Of a stretch of DNA of 64,000 bases, positions 37,801-46,800 are shown piece by piece. Location: assembly GCA_963576725.1 (NCBI GenBank), contig OY755252.1:46644140-46708139 (forward strand). The letters run 5' to 3'. The notes beneath the pieces were generated by a model. The model made no database searches, was not told the DNA's origin, and worked only from the letters and a program-made list of their open reading frames with translations. The stretch is from Azorinus chamasolen. Lineage: Eukaryota > Mollusca > Bivalvia > Cardiida > Solecurtidae. Within the stretch, counting starts at the first letter, position 1; every line of letters starts with the position of its first letter. Both the position numbers and the translations under genes were made by a program.

Positions 37801-40800
37801 TATGAAGCATAATCTTATGGTCCTCTACATAGATTATTCAAATTATGACCCACAGGCCGAAAATGGCCCCGCCAAAGGGCTTATCAGTTTTTCATAGGAA
37901 AATCTTTAAAAATCTTCATCTCTCAAACTGTAAGGCCTAGACCTTTGATATTTGGTATGTAGTATGATCTAATGGTCCTCTACAAATATTGTTTGAATTA
38001 TGACCCCCCAGGCCAAAAAATGGCCCCGCCCAAGGGCTTATTAGTTTTTCATAGGAAAATCTTTAAAACTCTACTGAAACTGTAAGGCCTAGACCATTGA
38101 TATTTGGTATGTAACATGATCTAATGGGCCTCTACAAATATGTAGCTGTGGCTTGTGGTCCTCTGCTAAAAATGTTTAACTTAAGACCCTGACCACTTGG
38201 CGAAACTTGTCCCTGCCTCAGGGCTTATCAGTTTTTGGCGAAACTTGTCCCTGCCTCAGGGCTTATCAGTTTTTCATGGGAAAAATATAAGATATTATTT
38301 TTCTCTGAAACCATAAGGCTTAGACCTTTAATTAATGGCATACTGCTTTGCCTTGTGGTACTCTATCAAGGTTGTACACATGATTTCTGGTGGTCAAAAA
38401 TGGCCCCGCCCCTGGGGTTATCTCAGGTGAGCGCTTCAGGGCCTCATGGCCCTCTTGTTTCTATTGTGTTACGGGTTAATCTGCTTTACAAAATGGAGGG
38501 GAAGGGAAATTAGGTGTCCTTATTTTGAGGTTAACCCTTTCCTTCTTGTAAAAGCCTTTTCATGCCTTTGCAAACAAAGTAAACTCAGATCAGGGTCTGC
38601 TATGCTTCCTTATTAGCTCAACTGAGTGAAAGGTTCAGGATGAGCTATTGTGACTGCAATTCGTCCGGCGACTGGCCACAATTTCAAAAGACATCTCCTC
38701 TGAAACCGCTGACCCAATTTTAACCAAATTTTGTCAGAAGCATTATTAGCTAGGGGGAACGAATTATTGTTCACATTATGACCCTTGGACCAAAAATGGG
38801 CCCGCCAAAGGGCTTATCAGTTTTTCATAGGAAAGTCTTTAAAAATCTTCTTATCTGAAATTGTAAGACCTAGACCTTGGATATTTGGTATGTAGCATCA
38901 TCGAATGGTCCTCTACAAGGATTGTTCAAATTATGATTCCCGGACCAAAAATGGGCCCACCTAAGGGCTTATCAGTTTTTCACTGGAAAATCTTTAAAAA
39001 TCTTCTTCTCTGAAATTGTAAAGCCTAGACTTTAGATATTTGGTATGTAGCATGATCTAATGGTCCACTACAAAGATTGTTCAAATTATGACCCCGACCA
39101 AAAATGGCCCTACCCAAGGGCTTATCAGTTGTTCACTGGAAAATCTTTAAAAATCTTCTTCTCTGAGACTGTAAGGCCTAGACCTTAGATAGTTGGTATG
39201 TAACATGATCGTATGGTCCTCTACAAAGATTGTTCAAATCATAACCCCTGGGTCGAAACTGGCCCTTCCCAAGGGCTTATCAGTTTTTCATAGAACCTAG
39301 AGCTTTGATATTTTGTATGTAGCATGAACTAATGGTCCTCTGCAAAGATTGTTAAAAAAAAATGACCCCTGAGTCAAAAATGGCCCATCCCAGACTAAAG
39401 TGAAACTAAAATGCCCAGACCTTTGATATTTGGTTTATATCATTATTTAATGGTCCTTAACCAAGGTTGTTCAAATTATGATCCTCCGGCCAAAATTGCC
39501 CCACCCAGGCATTGATCAGTTTTGCATAGTCCTTAAAAATATTGCTGCTTTGCCTTGTGGAACTGTACCAAGGTTGTACAAATGATGACTTCTGGGTAAA
39601 AAATGGCCCAGCTTGGGGTTATCTCAGGTAAGTGCTTCAGGACCTCTTGGCCCATCTTGTGTAACTATATAGATCCTATTCTACAGTTTCTGGCAGGGTA
39701 TAAAAAAACTGTGTTCATGTACCATTATAAACACTAATCTAATGATTATTCCTGACGTCAGTATGTTTTACATGAATATTCAACGAGGAAATGGTTAAGT
39801 ACAGTTAGGTTTCACTAAGTTTTCAATTCCAGGTGAAAAACCTCATGTTTGCTGCACATGTGGTGCAAGTTTTGCCATTCGGGAATATCTGATGAACCAT
39901 GTCAAGGGGCATTCGACTCAGCGAGACTTTGCCTGTGACATCTGTGGGAAGACATTTGCTCGTAAAACTACCCTGAATGCACACCTTGAGACCCATGCAG
40001 GTATGAATAACGTGTACAGCTGGTAGGAGCCGTCTGATCAGGATCTGCTTTGTTTGCTTATGAAACAATATTGATCTGATTCTACAGTTTCTGACAAAAC
40101 CAGACAATCCTGTGTTCATGTGCCATTATAAAAAGTCAGCTGATAAGTATTCAAGATGTTATATTTATGTCTCCCCAAGTATACTGGGGAAACATATTGT
40201 TTTTGTGCACGACATCTGTCCGCCTGTCTGTCCATTCGATTTGAATTTGTCTGCGCAGTTTCTGCAAAACCTTTGGTCAGATTTTCATGAAACTTCATAG
40301 GATTAATCAGCACTATAACTAGTTGTGCATATTTTATTCCAGTTAGGGTTCAATGATTTTCTGCACCTTGAAATTTTTACATGAAACGTTTTGTCCGCTC
40401 GGTTTCTCCAAGACCTTTGGTCAGATTTTCATGAAACTTCATAGGATTGATCAGCACCATGCTACAGGAGCCATCTGATCAGGGTCTGCTCTATTTGCTT
40501 ATAGAATAATACAGATCTGATTCTACAGTTTCTCCTTGGGTAAAAGTTTCATATCTCGATAGTCAATATGCCATTTTAAAAATTAATCTAATTAATATTC
40601 ATGAAAGGTGTATTTATGGTGTAAAAGGGTTGAGCAAACCATGCAGGTTGAAGGAGCAATAAGATGTTGGTCTACACTATTTTTTTATCAAATGGTAGGG
40701 AATTAATTTATTCAGCTTTACAAACCCATGGAGAGGGTAAATTGGATGTCCATATACTTCAGGTAATTAGGGATTGTATCATGTCTACTTACATTTTACA

Positions 40801-43800
40801 GTTGAAAGGAATTATCATTGTGAAAAATGTGAGAAGTCATTCACCACAAAGATGAGCCTGGACAATCATCAGAAAGTGCATTATGATGAGAAAGACTACA
40901 TCTGCCATGTGTGTGGAAAGGCCTTTGGATGCGCCAGATATCTCAAGCAGCATTTGACTTGGCATTTAGGTGAGTCCCGGCACACTTACAATGTACAGTA
41001 GAATGAGGAACTTTGAATGCTTTATTATTTTAAGTCTGTAAATCAAATGGTAGTTTAATACTGGACAAAAGGAATTGCAGAAAGCTCTCAAAGTAGCTCT
41101 TTTATGGGCCCGCCATACAAAGAATGTTTCAGTTCATTGTTTTTTGCTGCATGACCCATTACCTCATATGCTATTTTAAGACCCAACCCCTTTGAATAAA
41201 TCAACAGAAAAGGTGCATTTACTAGGAAAAAAAAAGAAAATTTTAGAAATGTGTATTTTAGAAACCATTGTGATAAATATAGCATTTGCTCCATAGGAGC
41301 AAATGCTCTATTTATCACAATGGTTTCAAAAAGGGACTTTTATAGAGGCATCAAAAAACGTCGTTATGAGGAAATGAGTCAAAAAGCATGTATATGAAGG
41401 AAAGCATTAATCATTTCAATGCTGAATATTCAAAGTGGAATGATTCCTCAGTGTTTAACAATAGAGTTGTGTGAGAAGCTTCGGTTTACTGAAGGATTTG
41501 GAATGAGCTGTTTGGAGCCCTCTGATCTGGGTCTATGCTGTTTGCATGTGCCACTGTCCCACATTCATTGTTCTCCACTAAGCAGCTACCTTCTTTCAAC
41601 CCTTTGCTCTATAAATATGCCTTCCTACATCTTTGCAAACATGGTAGACCTAGATTGGGTGACTCCTATAGGAGCCATCTGATCAGGGTCTGCTCTGTTT
41701 TCTTATGGTATAATATAGATATGATTCTTCAGTTTCTGCCCTGGCCAAACATTCCTGTGTCCATATGATATCATAGCAATTAATCTAATTAATATTCTTG
41801 ATGCCATTATTTCTTGAAAATCCCTGGAGTAATGGGCTAATGACCACAGACTTTATTCACAAGTGACCACTTCAAAGAGTTTTGTCACTATCTTTATTCA
41901 CGAGTGACCACTTTAAAGATTATTGTCACTATCTTTATTCACTAGTGACCACTTTAAAGATTATTGTCACTATCTTTATTCACTAATGACCACTTTAAAG
42001 AGTTTTGCCACTATCTTTATTCACTAGTGACCACTTTAAAGAGTTTTGCCACTATCTTTATCACATATTTTTACTTCAGTTGATTCATTGCTTGTCACAT
42101 ATTACAGGTGTCAAGAAGTTTAAATGTGAACAATGTGGCAATGAATACTACAATCGAACCATCTATGAAGAACATCTGCGTCGCCATGCTGGCTTAAAAC
42201 TTGTAAAGTGCGAGCTGTGTCCTCAGAGGTAATATATGGATGAACTTCTTTAACCCTTTCCCTTATATTGACGACTTTTGGCGACTCTGTAAAAGTCACT
42301 TTGTGAAACCATTGTGATAAATAGAGCATTTGCTCCTATAGGAGCAAATGCTGTATTTATCACAATGGTTTCAAACTACAAAATTCTTAAAGTTTCCATT
42401 TCTCTAGTTAATGCTTCTTTTCGGTAGATTTATTCAAAGAGGTTGTATCTAAAAATAGCCTATGAGGGAATGTGTTAACCCTTTCCCTGTTGATGAACAT
42501 TCATGTAAGAAATAATGACATCATGAATATGGACACAGGAGTTTTTGATATTGGTAGGAACTGTAGAGTCAGATCTTTTATAATTATCATAAGCAAACTC
42601 CTTCAAGAGCAGTCAGATTTGGGTCTACTCTGTCTGCAAAGGTGTGAAAAGTGATTATATGAGGGAATGGGTTAACCCTTTACCTTGTGAATATGCGTGT
42701 GTGATATAATGCCTTTATGAATATGAATATTGATCAGCTAAAATGTTATAATGGCATATAAACAAGAGAATATCTGGTCATGGGAGTATATTTTGGTTAC
42801 AGTAGGTTTGCCAGTTTGGTGTAGTTATACCCCCTACAACGAATTTTTTTTTTTGGGGGGGGTTATACTGGAATCGGGTTGTCCGTCTGTCCGTCCGTAC
42901 ATCCGTGTACACAATTTTGTCCGGCCTTCTTCTTCAACAGTTTTGCTTCAATTTTGTTGAAACTTCATGTATAGCCATATGACCATATAAAACCTTTTCA
43001 TTATGATCGGACTATTACTTCAGGAGTTATCTCCCCCTTTTAGTCCCCTACCAATGTTTTTCGCCTCTCTGGACTTCAAAATGGAAGCGACTGGAAATAT
43101 CAACTCTATATTTAGTACAAAGCTAAATCTAGATAATTTATAGCTTATGTTCCAATCTCAGTCCAGTTGAAATATTATTTCCAGAGTTATTGCCCTTGAA
43201 CTTCAATTTTTTTCTTCAAATTTTGAATTTTCCAAACTTTTTTGGAAGTGGTTGGAGATTTTAACTTTATTTTTGGCATAAAGCTAAATCTAGATGATTT
43301 ACAGCTTAATTCCCAATCTCAGTCTGGTTGAATAATTTTTGCCAGAGTTATGGCCCTTGAACTTAATTTTTTTTTTATCAAATTTTCAATTTTCCGGTCT
43401 TTTTTTGGAAGTGCTTGGAGATATTAACTTTATATTTGACATAAATCTAAATCTAGATGAGTTGCAGCATAAGTTCCAATATCGGTCTGGTTGAATAATT
43501 TTTCCCAGAGTTATGGTCCTTGAACTAAAGGTTTTTCTGAAAAGGTACCTATTTGTTTAGAACCTTGGAGTTGACACTTCACAAAAATAAACAAAGCTGC
43601 TTGAACTTATTGGATGACATTGGCAGTAGCCATAACACTTCTTTGAACTTATCTCCCTTTTTGGACTTGACAATATTTGGTAAAAGTTTGTGATTGATCT
43701 TGGATTGAACATTACATTTTTCTCTATAGCTGAACATCTTGTCATTTTTACCGGGTTTTCCACGGAAAACTCCGGTTATTGAAATGGTGATGTACGGCGG

Positions 43801-46800
43801 GCGGGCGGGCGGGCGGGCGGCTGCCAGTTTTGTTCGGACAATAACTCTTATATGGCTCATGCCATTGGATTGAAACTGCATACATAGAAAGATCATGATA
43901 AGAGGAAGTTTCATGCACAAGGTCCCTAACTCTGACTTCACTAATATTGGAGTTATGCCCCCTTGATATTAAAAATGTGTCAGTCCATATGTACGTCCGT
44001 CCTGTCTTGTCAAGGCTGTAACTCAGAATCACATGGATGGATTGTGAAATCACTTGGCATAAATGTACCTCTAGACAGTACGGCGTGTTGCATGAAATAA
44101 TCATGTCAATAGCTGAAAGTTCAAGGTCATACCGTACTTAGATGTCAAAGGTCAAAATCATGTATATTTTTAACCGGATTAACAAATTTTGCTTGTCAGA
44201 AGCATATCTCCTACACTACTTCAGCTAGGATCACCAAATATGGTGTGTGAGTACATCTTGGGATGGCGGAGTGTCGCATACTATTTATAGGTCAATGTGA
44301 CCTTGACCTTGGGCTTCATTTACAAGAAAAATTTGTCCTGAGCATAACTCCGATACAGAATCAGCTAGGATCACCAAATATGGTGTGTGAGTTCATCTTG
44401 GGATGGCAGAGTGTCGCATACTATTTTTAGGTCAATGTGACCTTGAACTTTGACCTCATTTACAAAAAAACCTTGTCTGAAGCATATCTCCTACACTACT
44501 TCAACTAGGATCACCAAATATGGTGTGTGAGTTCATCTTCGGATGGCGGAGTGTCGCATACTATTTATAGGTCAATGTGACCTTAACCTTGACCTTGGGC
44601 TTCATTTACAAGAAAAACTTGTCCAGAGCATACCTCCTGTACGGAATCAGCAAGGATCACCAAATATGATGTGTGAGTTCATCTTGGGTTGGCAGAATGT
44701 CACATACTATTTTAACGTCAGTGTGACCTTGACCTTGAACTTTGACCTCGTTTGCGAAAAAAGCTTGTCAGAAGCATACCTCCTACACTACTTCAGCTTG
44801 GATCACCAAATGTGGTGTGTGAGTACATTTTGGGATGACGGAGTGTCACATACTACTTATAGGTCAATGTGACCATGACCTTAGGCTTTATTTACAAAAA
44901 TATTTGTCTGGAGCATACCTCCTATACAGAATCAGCTAGGATCACCAAATATGGCGTGTGAGTTCATCTTGGGTTGGCGGAGTGTCACATACTATTTTCT
45001 ATAGGTCAATGTGACCTTGACCTTGGGCTTTATTTACAAAAGAAATTTCGTTCGAAGCATACTTCCTATACCGAATAGGCTAGGATCGCCAAATATGGCA
45101 TGTGAGTTCGTCTTGGGATTGCGGAGTGTTGCATACTAATTTTAGGTTAATGTGACCTTGACCTCATTTACAAAAAAAGCCTGTCTGGAGCATATCTGCT
45201 ACACTACTTCAGCTAAGATCACCAAATATGGTGTGTGTGAGTACATCATAGGACGGCAGAGTGTCACATACTATTTATAGGTCAATGCGACCTTGACCTT
45301 GGGCTTCATTTACAATTTTTATTCATCTTGAGCTTACGTCCTACACTGAATCAGCTAGGATACCAAATGTGATGTGTGCGTTCATCTTGGGATCACATAC
45401 TAGTTATAGGTTAATGTGACCATGACCTTGACCTTTGACCTCATCTTAAAAAAGGCTTGTCCGGAGCATATCTTCTACACTACTTCAGCTAGGATCACCA
45501 AATATGGTTTGTGAGTAGATCTTGGGATAGCAGAGTGTCGCATACTATTTATAGGTCAGTGTGACCATGACCTTGACCTTTGACTTCATTTACAAAAAAG
45601 CTTGTCATCCCTACACCGAATCAACTAGGATCACTATATGGTGTATGAGTTCATCTTCGGATGGTGGAATGTTGCATACCTTTTGTAGGTCATGTGGCCA
45701 TGATCTTGACCCTTGACCTCAAATATGAAAAAAAGATTGTCATTTGGGGAAACTTGAGTTCAAATTGTGGTCTTACTATGCAATCTTTACTTCCTTTTTG
45801 CAGTTGCATATTGCAGGCCTGCTTACAAAATGCATATTGTTAGTGCTTTGCTTTGGGGGCATTTGTCACGTACTGTGACACATTTCTTGTTCTGGGAGTT
45901 ATGCCCCTTTGAACTTAGAAATCACCAGTTAATAGTGAAGGAAAACCCAGTTTGATGTCTTGTCGACATTTCTTGTTATTACATAAATTGGGTTTTATAA
46001 ATCTCTTCATGTTTTTGTATGTATATATGTTCAGATTGATGATAAGTGTTCTGACAAGCAGCCAGGTGGGTTATTCGTTAGACTGTGGCTTACAGTTCTA
46101 GTTACAGTATATTTACAAGTGTGTAATAGTTACAGTAGGTTTGTCAGTGTGGTGTAGTTACAATAGGTTTCCCAGTGTGGTGTAGTTACAGTAGGTTTGT
46201 CAGTGTGGTTTAGTTACAGTAGGTTTGTCAGTGTGGTGTAGTTACAGTAGGTTTGTCAGTGTGTCATAGTTACAGTAGGTTTGTCAGTGTGGTGTTGTTA
46301 CAGTAGGTTTGTCAGTGTGGTGTAGTTACAGTAGGTTTGTTTGTGTGGTGTAGTTACAGTAGGTTTACCAGTGTGGTGCAGTTATACACTGTAGTAGGTT
46401 TGCTAGTGTGGTGTAGTTACGGTAGGTTTGCCAGTGTGGTGTAGTACCAAGTAGGTTTGCCAGTGTAGTGTAGTTACAATAGATTTGCCAGTGTGGCGTA
46501 GTTACAGTATGTTTGCCAGTGTGGTGTAGTTACAGTAGGTTTGCCAGTGTGGTGTAGTTACAATAGGTTTGCCATTGTGGTGTAGTTACAGTAGGTTTCC
46601 CAGTGTGTTGTAGTTACAGTAGGTTTGCCAGTGTGGTGTAGTTACAGTGGGTTTGCCAGTGTGGTGCAGTTATAGTAGGTTTGCTAGTGTGTCATAGTTA
46701 CAGTAGGTTTGCCAGTGTGGTGTAGTTACAGTAGGTTTGCCAGTGTAGTGTAGTTACAATAGGTTTGCCAGTGTGGTGGAGTTACAGTAGGTTAGCCAGT

